Shown: positions 8,700 through 18,007 of the stretch, one piece after another | Position numbering within the stretch: position 1 is the stretch's first letter | How the letters are laid out: every line of letters begins with the position of its first letter | From: Pseudorhodobacter turbinis | GTDB lineage: Bacteria > Pseudomonadota > Alphaproteobacteria > Rhodobacterales > Rhodobacteraceae | Reading direction: 5' to 3' | Assembly: GCF_005234135.1 (NCBI RefSeq) | Contig: NZ_CP039964.1 | Span: 1,302,001-1,366,000, forward strand | DNA length: 64,000 bases | Position numbers and translations under genes: made by a program | The notes under the pieces: generated by a model | Seen by the model: the letters and a program-made list of their open reading frames with translations, nothing else | What the model was told of the DNA's origin: nothing | Database searches by the model: none

Positions 8700-9399
8700 T
8701 TGTTAGATGGATCGTGCGCAGGCGTCAAACGATAAAAATATCCGAGAGAACTGCCCCGTAGATTTGTGTTGTTGAATCCCAAAAGCGGTCGCAAGCTACC
8801 AAAATTGAACAAATCGTTTTACCTCACCACAAGAATTGCTCTGTGATTGTTAAGTCGCTACGTCGCTTTTGTTCACGAAGGTCACGTTCCGCGGCGATTT
8901 GCCTTTATGCTTAAGACGAGAAGTCTCTCCGTATTGCGATGTGTTTGCGCCCTGATCTTCGGCTGCCCTATTCTTTGTGCCAATTGCTTGAATTTCCAAT
9001 TCTTACGCTGCGCTGCAACATCATACAGAAAGCAAATGCAGCGCGTATCATACTGCGTGGACACGCAGCGACAATTTGGCAAGGCGGCTTGGGTGTAGGT
9101 TTCTCGGACGCCCCGCACGGACGTTTGTGTGGCGCGTATCATTGCCTGGCGTCGGAGAAGCGCTCAAGCGAGAAATCGCGGGGTTGGTCTTGGTGGATCA
9201 GTGGCGTCTATGGGGATTTGTGGGGTTTGGGTGCTCTGGATCCGCCTGGACAGGCTGGTTGCACAGGGCATTTTCGGGCAAACGCCTTATGAATCTTTCT
9301 GACCTTTGGCGGATATGCACCGCATCGCATCGGTGTCATCGACTTCTGTCGCTTCAATATATTGATTTGCGCATGACCGTTGGTCCGCAGACGTTGTAG
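8700..9399. other. Gene-poor stretch upstream of the thiamin operon
   Basis: The first hundred bases or so must hold the promoter of the thiamin operon (minus strand). I could not place clear -35/-10 boxes. The rest has only short frames without recognisable homology on either strand. The part nearest 9400 may be the decayed 3' flank of the IS91-type remnant. Confidence 0.5.
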
Positions 9400-9831
9400 C
9401 GTGCGGCTGAGACTACAATTTATGACGTGCGGCGCTCTGGGGTGCTGAGCGGGTGCGATTGTGTTGATGATGATCAACTGGCCACCGCAACACGGGCATG
9501 GCAGCGCGAGGACACGGGGCGGTCCATTGGTATCGCTGGTGCTGTCGTCATCACCGCGACCTTGGTCTGATATGTTTGCGCCAAGCAGCTGCCGGATCCT
9601 GGCGATATTGGCCGCGCGGTTACCGTTTCCGAAGAACCCGTAGTGGCGGTGCGGTGCTGGCCTTTCGGGAGCACGTGGATCAGGAAGCGGCGGATGAACT
9701 CATTTGTGGCCAGCGTCATGGTGGTGTGGCGGCCTGCGCCTTTAAGACGGTAATCTTTGACGCGGAAGGTGACGCTGCGCGCATCAAAACGGATCAGGCG
9801 GCTGTTGGATATTGCCCCCCTCTCATGGTTT
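9400..9831 (-). pseudogene. IS91-family transposase remnant
   Basis: Pieces of a Y2/IS91-type transposase can be read on the minus strand in two frames. First comes SRLIRFDARSVTFRVKDY and then TLATNEFIRRFLIHVLPKG. After a frameshift follow GNRAANIARIRQLLG and the terminal zinc-type PCPCCGGQLIIINTI. Order and spacing match the C-terminal third of these proteins. The N-terminal part is gone, and the IS256 element begins exactly where the frame is cut. No function is expected. Confidence 0.8.
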
Positions 9832-9864
9832 GAGAGCTATGCCCGAAAGTTGGTGACAGCGTGA

Positions 9865-11070
9865 TTAGGCGGCCTTTTTAAGTTGCTTGATACCGTCCTT
9901 GAATTCAATCCCCTGGATGATCTCAGGCATACGGTTTGCGCCGTCGAGTTTGCGCCATTTGGTCTGGGCTGACAGCATCAGCTTGAACGCCATGGCAAGG
10001 CCCGTTTTGCGGCTGAGGCATCCTTTGGTTTTGCCGGTGCGATGCCGAACCGTGGCGAAGGTGCTTTCGATTGGGTTGGTAGTTCTGATGTGTTTCCAAT
10101 GCTCAGCAGGAAAATCATAGAACGCCAGTAGCACGTCGCGGTCTTTGGTCAATTTGGCGACGGCCTTGTCGTATTTCACACCATATGTCGCGACGAAGTA
10201 GTCGAATGCAGCCTCAGCGTCGACACGGCTTTCAGCCTGCCAGCCTCTCGGGCCATTGCTGCGCAACGCCCTGTCGGCCAGTGGATATCGTGCAGATGGC
10301 CCTTTGCTTTGGCCTGAACCGACGTGGGCATCGCATTCAGTGCATTGCCCCGTTTTGTGGAACCAACATCGCTGCTCTTTCGTGGAACCAAAGACCTCGC
10401 GCAGGGCATTCCAGAAGCCCAAGGCACCACTCGTCTGTCACCGGCAGTGGTTTGCCTGCAAACCACGAGAGGCGCCCCGATCAGCACCATAACGCATTGT
10501 TTTTTCCTCAGCCATTCGGGGGCGGAAGTAGACACCATCGGCCCAGATGTAGACGAAACGACGTGCGCTCAGATCGCGTCGTTGCCAACGGTCATACTCA
10601 TCCCACCAATCAGATTTGAGCCTTGAGATCGTCGTCGAAGACAGCCCCGCCGCGTTTGGGCCAAGCAGAGCGGCGAGCGCTTCTTGGAAGTCGCCCGTGG
10701 AAATACCCTTGAGGTAAAGCCAGGGCAGTAGGTCCTCGATGGATTTGGTTTTGCGCAAATAGGGCGGCAGGATTGTTGACGCGAACCGGACATTCTCTTC
10801 GCCATCGCCTCGGTCCCGCACGCGCGGCACTCTGACCGGCACTGCGCCGACCCCAGTCACAATCTCGCGTTCAGGCAGGTGACCGTGGCGCACGAGCCGA
10901 GCACGACCATCATCCGTCTTGTCGGAGGCATAGGCCTCCAGCAGAACTGCAAGTTCGGCTTCAACGGCTTGCTCAATCAGACGCTGCGCGCCCGATCGGA
11001 GCAGCTCCGTCAGTGGATCATGCGAAAATCCCTGTGGATCGGTCAGCTGGGTAACGGTAGTTGTCGTCAT
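9865..11070 (-). pseudogene. IS256-family (mutator type) transposase, internally deleted
   Basis: The N-terminal piece (11070-10438) starts MTTTTVTQLTDP and contains the motif VYIWADGVYF with the first catalytic Asp. The C-terminal piece (10422-9865) contains LGFWNALREVFG, HWKHIRTTNPIESTFATVR with the last catalytic Glu, and a normal end. Between them the segment with the second catalytic Asp is lost and is replaced by a palindromic repeat at 10436-10473, leaving a stop and a frame change. A further shift occurs near the CWFHKTG stretch. The gene cannot give an active transposase. Confidence 0.85.
10436..10473 (-). repeat. Palindromic repeat, copy A
   Basis: Read on the minus strand it has TCTC, then GTGGTTTG, a four-base loop, then CAAACCAC, followed by TGCCGG. 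The 8-bp stem is perfect, and its second base pair (T-A) differs from that of copies B and D in a compensatory way. The second half of the repeat, after TGCCGG, has diverged. It lies at the deletion point within the IS256 transposase gene. Confidence 0.75.
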
Positions 11071-11224
11071 GTGGCATATCCTTTTCTCGGTCGAGAATTG
11101 CGGCGCGTGAACAACGCCATGATATGCCGCCCCTCAAGGGCCATCACCAACTTTGAGCTATATCTCCATGGTTTGCCGCCGAACTAGGCATCTCGACGGT
11201 CATTTGCCCTACGACTGCATTCGA

Positions 11225-11445
11225 GCCTTTCGGCTCACTATCGCAGCAAGATCCGCAATCTGTCGTCTGCGCTGCAAGATCCATGCCTCAAGATGGAGGC
11301 CACCGAGACGCTGCGCGGACTGATTTCCAGGGTGCGTATGATCCCTGAGGCTGACGCGCGACATGGTCACCGCATTGAACATGAAGGGGAATTGGCGGGG
11401 ATTTTGTCATTGGGGGATGTGGGTGCGACAAATCCCGCAGGGTTT
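11225..11445 (+). pseudogene. C-terminal remnant of a large serine recombinase
   Basis: In one frame the text reads HYRSKIRNLSSALQDP, then EATETLRGLISRVRMIPE, then a terminal EGELAGILSLGD. This is the usual end of large serine recombinases (a coiled coil followed by a beta-strand tail). No catalytic domain is present. It differs from the ends of the recombinases at 51001 and 60741, so it derives from another element. Confidence 0.65.
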
Positions 11446-11463
11446 GCGGGCATTAGGTCGGAT

Positions 11464-11500
11464 TTTTTTGGTTACGGAAGCTCGATTGGGATACTATTTC
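11464..11500 (+). repeat. 37-bp direct repeat, left copy
   Basis: Starts TTTTTTGGTTACGGAAGCTC and ends ATACTATTTC. It matches 33 of 37 bases with 43716-43752 in the same orientation. It lies just beyond the serine-recombinase remnant. Confidence 0.75.
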
Positions 11501-11745
11501 ACGGACTTGAGTGACGTCCGAATTGAAAGGTGATGTCGCCGACCTTGAAGGCTTTTTTAACGCCCCTCTAAGGTGGTGTTCCGACCAAAAGATCGGCACT
11601 GTTGAGAAAGCAGCCCTTCGCTGCGAACCATAGATCATGCCCTGCCACTGACATGCATAACCCCTTATCAAGACCGGCCGTGGAGTGCGCTTCTGCGTGG
11701 AGTTGACGAAGCGCACCCCGATTATTTAGATTCCGACGGCACCTA
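11501..11745. other. Intergenic remnant, no gene recognised
   Basis: Several short frames cross this stretch on the minus strand, but none resembles a known family or has a convincing start. The SDR gene begins its terminal codons at 11746. Confidence 0.4.
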
Positions 11746-12516
11746 TCAAACCGATTTGATAGCACCCCCATCAATTCTAACGCGTGAGCCAGTCACATAT
11801 GCGGCCCGCTCCGATGCAAGAAAGGTGACCACATCGGCAAATTCCTGGGGTTTCCCGTAGCGCCCGACCGGGATCGTCGCACGAGACTTGGCTGCAACCT
11901 CCTCAACTTCAGCGCCAGTTCGTTTGGCAGCGGCCCCATCCAACTCATCAACGCGCTGGGTGTGGATACGGCCGGGCATCACGACATTTACCGTAATGCC
12001 GTCACTCGCAACTTCGTTCGCAAGTGTTTTGGACCAGCCAACGACAGCCGCCCGCACCCCGTTGGAAACCGCAAGATTGGGGATCGGCTGTTCAACCCCG
12101 GACGAGGTGATCGAGATGATGCGCCCCCAACGGCGCTCTTTCATCATCGGCAACAACCTCGTGTTAAGATGGAACAGATTGGCAGCCATCGCCTCGAAGT
12201 TCGCAAGCCATACCCCGCGTTCGGTTTTCTCTGCCGTACCGGGGGGTGGTCCGCCGCTGTTGTTGACAATAATATCGACACCACCATCAGCCAACAAACC
12301 GTCAACGGCTTGATCAACTTCATCAAGCTTGCTCAGATCCAGTTGCAGGGGGTGTACATTTTCCATCCCTTTTGCCCAGTCAGCAATCTTGTCATGACTG
12401 CGGGCGGCTGCAAAAACGGTCACGCCTTCTGCGGCCAATGATTGCGCAATCGCCATTCCAAGCCCACGGCTCGCACCCAAGACAAGCGCGCGCTTTCCAC
12501 CAATACCAAGATCCAT
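11746..12516 (-). CDS. SDR-family oxidoreductase with substituted YxxxK motif
   Basis: A 256-residue short-chain dehydrogenase. The NAD(P) loop is GASRGLG (14-20), and VNNSGG (85-90) replaces the usual NNAG. The catalytic Ser lies in SITSSG (135-140). Where classical enzymes have Tyr and Lys, this one has Ser151 and Arg155 (SNGVRAAVVGW). A subgroup of SDRs is known with this kind of change, so it may be a variant catalyst or a binding protein. The C-terminus YVTGSRVRIDGG is normal. Its ATG overlaps the stop of the DapA-like gene (TAATG). It is the last gene of the hydantoin cluster. Confidence 0.85.
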   Translation of the reverse strand: MDLGIGGKRALVLGASRGLGMAIAQSLAAEGVTVFAAARSHDKIADWAKGMENVHPLQLDLSKLDEVDQAVDGLLADGGVDIIVNNSGGPPPGTAEKTERGVWLANFEAMAANLFHLNTRLLPMMKERRWGRIISITSSGVEQPIPNLAVSNGVRAAVVGWSKTLANEVASDGITVNVVMPGRIHTQRVDELDGAAAKRTGAEVEEVAAKSRATIPVGRYGKPQEFADVVTFLASERAAYVTGSRVRIDGGAIKSV

Positions 12517-13439
12517 TAACCAAGCTCCTCCAAGCGTTTTTCTTGCCGCGCGATCAGTCGATCAACTTCGTCGCGGCACTGTTTTGAAAGCGCTGCACCG
12601 GGTTTGCGCAGCGCGTCATGGGCGATAATCCCACGTTTTGCCAAAGTGTATTTTCGAATTGCCAGCCCAAGCCCGGGCTGCTGTTCAAAGCGTGCAAGCG
12701 GCAGATAGGCATCAAAGATATCCCGCCCGCGCTCTGCCTGCCCCTTTGCGAAATGCTCGACCACATTCACCATCATTTCGGGATAGGCAAATCCAGTCAT
12801 CGCACCATCGGCACCGCGCACCATCTCTTCCGGCAGGAACAAACCGCCATTGCCGCATAAAATGGATATGCGTTTGTTCAAAACACCCTCAGCGCGCAGG
12901 GCCGTAATCTTTTCCAAGCCCGGCCAGTCTTCGTGTTTCAGGCAAACGCATGTCGGCAGGTCATTCACGATGCGGGCAATCACCTTGTTGCTCATCTGCA
13001 CGCCGGTCACCAAGGGGAAATCCTGCAATACAAAGGGAACATCGCCGATCAACTCGGCGACTTGGGTGTAATAGGTCACGATCTGATCATCCGTGCGCAA
13101 CCCACCGGGCGGCGCAATCATGACGCCGGCGGCACCAAGATCCATCACCATCTTTGTCAGCCCGGCAATCTGCGCGAAACCGGGCGCCGATACGCCAACG
13201 ACCACAGGAACCCTGCCGTTCACGCGCGCCAGAATACGCGCAACAACATCGCGGGATTCGTCAACCGTCAGCTTCGGAGCCTCTCCCATCATGCCAAGTA
13301 CGGTCAACCCTGTCGCGCCCGCGTCCAGATAGAAATCAACCATCCGGTCACAGCTTTCCATGTCGATGCGTCCGTCTGGATGAAACGGGGTTACCGCAAT
13401 CACAAAAACGCCCGCCGCAGAAGTGGTTAGTCGTGTCAT
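12516..13439 (-). CDS. DapA/dihydrodipicolinate-synthase-family lyase
   Basis: A TIM-barrel aldolase of about 307 residues. The Schiff-base Lys168 lies in CVCLKHEDWP. GLTVLGMMGEAPKL (about 45-58) corresponds to the substrate-binding GTTGE loop but lacks the paired Thr of true DapA. The usual catalytic Tyr position reads VLQDFPLVTG (about 138-146), so it is not a lysine-pathway DapA. It should cleave or form a 2-oxo acid adduct in the catabolic pathway. I choose the ATG at 13439, because the longer frame overlaps the racemase gene. Confidence 0.85.
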   Translation of the reverse strand: MTRLTTSAAGVFVIAVTPFHPDGRIDMESCDRMVDFYLDAGATGLTVLGMMGEAPKLTVDESRDVVARILARVNGRVPVVVGVSAPGFAQIAGLTKMVMDLGAAGVMIAPPGGLRTDDQIVTYYTQVAELIGDVPFVLQDFPLVTGVQMSNKVIARIVNDLPTCVCLKHEDWPGLEKITALRAEGVLNKRISILCGNGGLFLPEEMVRGADGAMTGFAYPEMMVNVVEHFAKGQAERGRDIFDAYLPLARFEQQPGLGLAIRKYTLAKRGIIAHDALRKPGAALSKQCRDEVDRLIARQEKRLEELG

Positions 13440-13447
13440 AAGCTTTC

Positions 13448-14107
13448 CTATCGTGTTTTTTGAAGAGCAACCCGCCCGATCGCCATTGCAGTTGCGGCTT
13501 GGCACGGTTCAACCACCGGAATTCCAAGGTATGCTTCCAGGTCCGTGCGGAAATTCGTCATTCCGGCACATCCAAGGATCACAACATTCGCCATAGCCTC
13601 GTCGCGCAACCGCGTGCCGACGGCCTTGAGGCGTTCAAACGTGCGGGTTTCATCCGCAAGTTCCAACACGCCCAGCTCTAACGGGAGGTCCGCGGCAAGC
13701 CGGTCCTTCACCCCCATCGCGCCGATATAGCGCATATGGCGCGGGACGCTTTTGGACAAAATCGAGATGATCCCGAACTGCTGGCCAAGCGACATGGCCG
13801 TCAGAATCGACGCCTCGGCAATGCCCAGCACCGGGCGGGATGACTGTTCGCGCAGCGCCGCAAGGCCGGGGTCAGAATAACACGCCACGACAAAGGCGCT
13901 TGCCTGGCTCTCAAGCGCGGCACAATGCGCCAAAAGAGGCAGAACAACGCCGTCCACATGGGCTTGGCTTTCAATTCCGGGCGGCCCCTCGGTCAGGGTA
14001 CGCGCCTCGATGGGGACGGGACTGCTACTGCGCATCGGGTCTACTGCGCGGCTGATGCCATCGGTCACATGCTGGCTGCTGTTGGGGTTCACCACATAGA
14101 TTGTCAT
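13448..14107 (-). CDS. Asp/Glu/hydantoin racemase family protein
   Basis: A 219-residue protein with the two catalytic cysteines of cofactor-independent racemases: Cys76 in VACYSDPG and Cys180 in ILGCAGM. The start VVNPNSS is typical of hydantoin/allantoin racemases. With the hydantoinase on the other strand, it should let both enantiomers of a 5-substituted hydantoin enter the pathway. It overlaps the upstream amidohydrolase gene by ATGA. Confidence 0.9.
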   Translation of the reverse strand: MTIYVVNPNSSQHVTDGISRAVDPMRSSSPVPIEARTLTEGPPGIESQAHVDGVVLPLLAHCAALESQASAFVVACYSDPGLAALREQSSRPVLGIAEASILTAMSLGQQFGIISILSKSVPRHMRYIGAMGVKDRLAADLPLELGVLELADETRTFERLKAVGTRLRDEAMANVVILGCAGMTNFRTDLEAYLGIPVVEPCQAATAMAIGRVALQKTR

Positions 14108-15549
14108 GCCCGTGCTCCTTCATTTCCCCAAAAATCTTGTGGCAATGCAAGGTCGCGCTCCGCACCGATACGCGTTATCATAAGCTGCGCCTGATCTGCG
14201 GCATCTTGCAAAATGGTGTCTTCATCGACGCGCACAGCTTTGCCATTTTGCAGCACAAGCTCCCCCCCAACCATGACGTTGGTCACGTCATTGCCATTGG
14301 CAAAGCAAACCAAACGATGAAGCGCCATGTTTGGCGGGTAAAGATGCGCACGGCGCAGATCGACCGTCACAATGTCGGCCTGCTTGCCAACCTCCAGAGA
14401 GCCGACACGGTCCGCCATCCCAAGCGCCTGTGCCCCGCCGATGGTACACATCTCCAGCACTTTGCCGATGGGCAACACGCTGGCATCACGGAAATGCCTG
14501 CGGTGATAATGCATGGCCTGCTGCATATGCCGGAACATATCCCCTGACCGGTCGGGCGCCGTCGCATCAGACCCAAGCGCCACACAGGCCCCCGCCGCCA
14601 TCATCTCGGTCGCGGGGCAACGACCGGAAATCGAGGCATTGGCCGAAGGGTTATGGGCAATCTTGGTACCAGTTGCGGCGACCAGCGCGATTTCATCCTC
14701 ATGCAGGTCGATGCAATGCGACAACAGCGTGTTGGCGCCCAACAGGCCAAGCGCATTTGCCCGCCGAATAGAGCCACGCCAATGGCCGTCCTGGGTGAAC
14801 ACAAGGCCTTTCTCATAGGCATGATCGCGCACCGCCTGCGACTGCGCACAAGCATCAGCATAATCCGAAGAGGTCATGTCGCGCTCATGCTCATCGCGCA
14901 AGACGGGATACAGCATCGCAATATGAATGCGGCCTGCATGTGTGTTGTGCCATTCGCCCTCAATCGCTTTGCAGGTCTGAAACTGCTGCTCGAACGTGAC
15001 AGGATAGGGGTGGCGCTGACCTTGCGCCCAATCGGCATAGCTGCGGGGATGCGGCGCGCGTGTCGGGCCAACGGCAACCACGCTGCGCGTGCCAACCTCT
15101 ACCACGCCGCGACAATGCGCGGCGGCATATTCGGGCCGGTCCGTGCGCATGATCGTATCACCACCGCCCAGCAGCGACACGCCTGTTGTCACCCCGAACC
15201 GCAGGCGTTCAAGCGCCGCAAGCCGCGCCTCGGCATACCAGAACTTTGGCGGGGAGGCTTGGGTGTAAACTTCGCCGCAAATATCTTCCCAACGGTCGCC
15301 GCCATGCATCCCCAACGACTTGATCAACCCGTGACCTGCGTGTGCATGCACATCAATAAGTCCCGGTATCAAAATATGGCCCGTACAATCAATGACATGA
15401 TCGGCCTGCACCTGATCAAGCATTGCAGCCGCCGCGCCCACCGCAACGATTTTGCCATCAGCAACCGCCACGGCCCCATTTTCGATCACATTGCGCGCGG
15501 CATCCATCGTGACGATGGTCCCTCCGGTTAAAAGCGTGTCGACCTTCAT
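14104..15549 (-). CDS. Metal-dependent amidohydrolase (TrzN/guanine-deaminase-like)
   Basis: A 481-residue enzyme of the cytosine-deaminase/chlorohydrolase group. The metal-binding H-x-H is His68-Ala69-His70 in LIDVHAHAGHG. Later come SHCIDLHEDE and HNPSANASISG with further metal or base-acting residues, and LGSDATAPDRSGDM with the catalytic Asp. These enzymes deaminate or dehalogenate nitrogen heterocycles. Within a hydantoin cluster it may prepare the substrate ring. The substrate cannot be read from the sequence. It is coupled to its neighbours by overlaps at both ends. Confidence 0.85.
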   Translation of the reverse strand: MKVDTLLTGGTIVTMDAARNVIENGAVAVADGKIVAVGAAAAMLDQVQADHVIDCTGHILIPGLIDVHAHAGHGLIKSLGMHGGDRWEDICGEVYTQASPPKFWYAEARLAALERLRFGVTTGVSLLGGGDTIMRTDRPEYAAAHCRGVVEVGTRSVVAVGPTRAPHPRSYADWAQGQRHPYPVTFEQQFQTCKAIEGEWHNTHAGRIHIAMLYPVLRDEHERDMTSSDYADACAQSQAVRDHAYEKGLVFTQDGHWRGSIRRANALGLLGANTLLSHCIDLHEDEIALVAATGTKIAHNPSANASISGRCPATEMMAAGACVALGSDATAPDRSGDMFRHMQQAMHYHRRHFRDASVLPIGKVLEMCTIGGAQALGMADRVGSLEVGKQADIVTVDLRRAHLYPPNMALHRLVCFANGNDVTNVMVGGELVLQNGKAVRVDEDTILQDAADQAQLMITRIGAERDLALPQDFWGNEGARA

Positions 15550-16982
15550 GCGCTTGACCCCTCCAAAAGCGGAAGCCGCGCGACATCGATCACCCCGTCT
15601 GCAGGCATCGCGAAATCTGGATGCTCCCCCGCCAGCCCGATAACACGGATCGGGTTGTAAAGCGTCAGCCAGGCCGGATCATCTTGCAAAAGCGCATAGG
15701 CCTGCTGCCAAATCCCGGCCCGCGCCGCGCGGTCGGTGGTCACACGGCCCTGGTCGATCAGCGCCTCGACCTTCGGGTTTGCATAGCCTTGCCACCATGA
15801 CCCCGCCACACGCGAGTCGATCTTTTCATAAAGGACGCGGTAGGTACTCATCGGACTAGAATCAAAGACGCACATGTCGCGAATTTCCTTGCGCCGCACC
15901 ATATGGGCGTAATCCTCGCGCTCAGCATGGATGTGGACGTTCAGGCGGATGCCTACCTCAGCCAGCTGCGCGCCCAAGGCGGCGGTAAGACGTTCAGCCT
16001 CATCGGGCAGCCGCGTCGGGCAATCCACCTCCAACGTCAAGCCGTCGGCGAACCCGGCCTCGGCCAACAACTGCCGCGCCAGCGCGCGGTCCATATTGGC
16101 ACCGCTGCCCTGCCCTGCGCCAAAATGGTTGGGGCTGACAAAGCCACGTAGCGGCGTAGCGGCCCCTGCCATCACCGTTTCCACAATCGCCTCGCGGTCA
16201 ACGGCAAGGCTAAGCGCACGCCGCACGCGGCTGTCGGCCAACGGGCCTTTGGCCGCGTTCAGCAAATAGATGATTGCAACGGGTGACAAGAACGTATGCC
16301 GCATCTGGCCAAGACTGCGCGAGCCCTCAAAATCCAGCGCATTGGCAACCGCCACCTCACCACGTTGCAACAAGGCCAAACGGTCCGCACCATCGGGAAC
16401 AAGCCTCCATGTGATCGTCGCATTGGCAGGCAAGCCTGCGAAATGCGCGCCCACCCGTGTAACCGTAATCTGCTCTGCCATGACGGACGTCAGGCGATAT
16501 GGCCCGGACCCGATTTGCACCGTATAGTCCTTGGCATCAAGCGCCGCAAAAGCTGCGGGTGATACGATAAACCCCTGTTCCAAAACGTCCAGAAGATCGG
16601 CCATCGGGGCCGCCAGCGTGACGATCAATGTCGTCGTATCTACGGCGTTTAGCCCGGCATCGCCCAGAAACTGCCGCCAGACCGCAGGCGCCCCAAGCGT
16701 ATAACCCTTATCCTGCCGCGCCATACGCTCCAATGATCGCGCCACGGCCTTTGCATCGCAAACAGTTCCATCATGGAACAAAACACCGGCCTGCAAATGA
16801 AACGTCCAGACCCGCGCATCATCGGAAACAGTCCAGCTTTGTGCCAGATGCGGTACATAATCCTGCCCGACACGCCGCACCAGCGTGTCATAGATGGCAT
16901 GCAGAACAGTCAGCTCGTCATTGGCATCGGTACAATCATGCGGATCGTGAATTCCCAATCTGGCCTGTGCGATAATGGTCAT
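15546..16982 (-). CDS. Family 5 solute-binding-like protein without signal peptide
   Basis: A 478-residue protein with the dipeptide/oligopeptide-binding fold: VWTFHLQAGVLFHDGTVCDA (about 63-82), GSGPYRLTS, and [15 protein letters not shown]. It begins MTIIAQARLGIHDPHD, with no hydrophobic leader, and the ATG overlaps the stop of the ATPase gene, so a longer start is unlikely. It is the second binding-protein gene of the cluster; the other, at 20935, has a proper signal peptide. It may act in the cytoplasm, for example as a sensor, or the leader may have been lost. Confidence 0.8.
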   Translation of the reverse strand: MTIIAQARLGIHDPHDCTDANDELTVLHAIYDTLVRRVGQDYVPHLAQSWTVSDDARVWTFHLQAGVLFHDGTVCDAKAVARSLERMARQDKGYTLGAPAVWRQFLGDAGLNAVDTTTLIVTLAAPMADLLDVLEQGFIVSPAAFAALDAKDYTVQIGSGPYRLTSVMAEQITVTRVGAHFAGLPANATITWRLVPDGADRLALLQRGEVAVANALDFEGSRSLGQMRHTFLSPVAIIYLLNAAKGPLADSRVRRALSLAVDREAIVETVMAGAATPLRGFVSPNHFGAGQGSGANMDRALARQLLAEAGFADGLTLEVDCPTRLPDEAERLTAALGAQLAEVGIRLNVHIHAEREDYAHMVRRKEIRDMCVFDSSPMSTYRVLYEKIDSRVAGSWWQGYANPKVEALIDQGRVTTDRAARAGIWQQAYALLQDDPAWLTLYNPIRVIGLAGEHPDFAMPADGVIDVARLPLLEGSSA

Positions 16983-18007
16983 GCCTTGTCCCTTTCCGGC
17001 TCATCAACAAGGTGGCAAGCCACCGTTTGCCCATCGCCCACGTCTTGCAGCCTCGGGCGCTCGCTGGCGCAGCGGTCCCATGCGAATGGGCAGCGCGTTC
17101 TGAAACAACAGCCTGATGGCAAATGCAGGGCCGAAGGCACCTCGCCACTTAGCACAATCTCTTCGACATCGCGCTTTGGCCGAATGCTGGGCGCCGCCGA
17201 CAGCAGGGCGCGCGTGTAAGGATGGCGCGGCTTTGCAAACAGTACGTCACGCGGTGCATTTTCGACCATAAAGCCCAGATACATCACGCCCACCCGATCA
17301 GCGATGTGATGCACGACCGACAAATCATGGCTGATGAACAGATACGCGAGACCAAACTCGTCGCGCAAATCCTTCATAAGGTTCAGAATTTGCGCCTGAA
17401 TGGATACGTCCAACGCAGATACCGGCTCATCCGCCACGATCAAGCCGGGCGTAACAGAAAGCGCGCGCGCAATACCGATACGCTGGCGCTGACCGCCCGA
17501 AAACTGGTGCGGATAGCGGCCTGCATGCTCGGCATTCAGGCCCACCTTGGCCAAAAGTGCCGCAATCCGCGCCGGTACATCCTTGCGCTCTTCGGCAGTC
17601 TTTGTCTGTTCCAGCAAAGGTTCGGCAACAATGTCGCGCACCCGTTGCCGCGGATTGAGAGAGGCATAGGGATCTTGAAAGATCATCTGCATCTTGGCGC
17701 GCACGGGCAGCATGTCGGCAAAACCGTAACCCGCCACATCCTCACCATCAATACGAACCTCGCCGGCGGTTGGCTTGTAAATCCGGGCAATCGTTTTGGC
17801 GACAGTCGATTTTCCGCAACCGCTTTCGCCAACCAATGCCATGATTTCACCGCGTGCGATCTTGAAGCTCACGCCATTCACAGCACGCACCACCGGCCGC
17901 TGCGCACCGGCTTTGCCGAACCCAAGCGAACTTAGAAATCCGGCGTCCATGGCGAAATGCATTTTCAGATCGCGAACTTCCAACATAGGGGGAAGGCTAT
18001 TGGTCAT
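16979..18007 (-). CDS. Dipeptide-type ABC transporter ATP-binding protein (OppF/DppF-like)
   Basis: An ABC ATPase of about 342 residues. Walker A is GESGCGKST, the signature is FSGGQRQRIGIARAL, Walker B is LIVADEPVSALD, and the C-terminal oligopeptide-specific region carries the Cys cluster (GCCFRTRCPFAWDRC). That tail usually binds an iron-sulfur cluster in DppF/OppF. I choose the ATG at 18007, which overlaps the preceding stop. It pairs with the ATPase at 18004. Confidence 0.92.
   Translation of the reverse strand: MTNSLPPMLEVRDLKMHFAMDAGFLSSLGFGKAGAQRPVVRAVNGVSFKIARGEIMALVGESGCGKSTVAKTIARIYKPTAGEVRIDGEDVAGYGFADMLPVRAKMQMIFQDPYASLNPRQRVRDIVAEPLLEQTKTAEERKDVPARIAALLAKVGLNAEHAGRYPHQFSGGQRQRIGIARALSVTPGLIVADEPVSALDVSIQAQILNLMKDLRDEFGLAYLFISHDLSVVHHIADRVGVMYLGFMVENAPRDVLFAKPRHPYTRALLSAAPSIRPKRDVEEIVLSGEVPSALHLPSGCCFRTRCPFAWDRCASERPRLQDVGDGQTVACHLVDEPERDKA

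Larger units (their letters stand above)
9832..11166 (-). mobile_element. IS256-family element nested in an IS91 remnant
   Basis: The ends are imperfect inverted repeats: GAGAGCTATGCCCGAAAGTT on the left, and GAGATATAGCTCAAAGTT reading inwards from the right. The element is flanked by an 8-bp direct repeat, CATGGTTT, at 9824-9831 and 11167-11174, the size expected for IS256. The total length is 1335 bp. The transposase inside is broken, so the element is probably no longer autonomous. A second, solo left end of the same kind lies at 62900-62990. Confidence 0.85.

Noticed and set aside
12516..13439. Assignment as lysine-pathway DapA
   Set aside because: The Thr pair and the catalytic Tyr of true DapA are absent, and the gene is in a catabolic operon.
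14653..15531. 292-codon plus-strand frame opposite the amidohydrolase gene
   Set aside because: It is the antisense shadow of a clear enzyme with all its motifs; it shows no family features.
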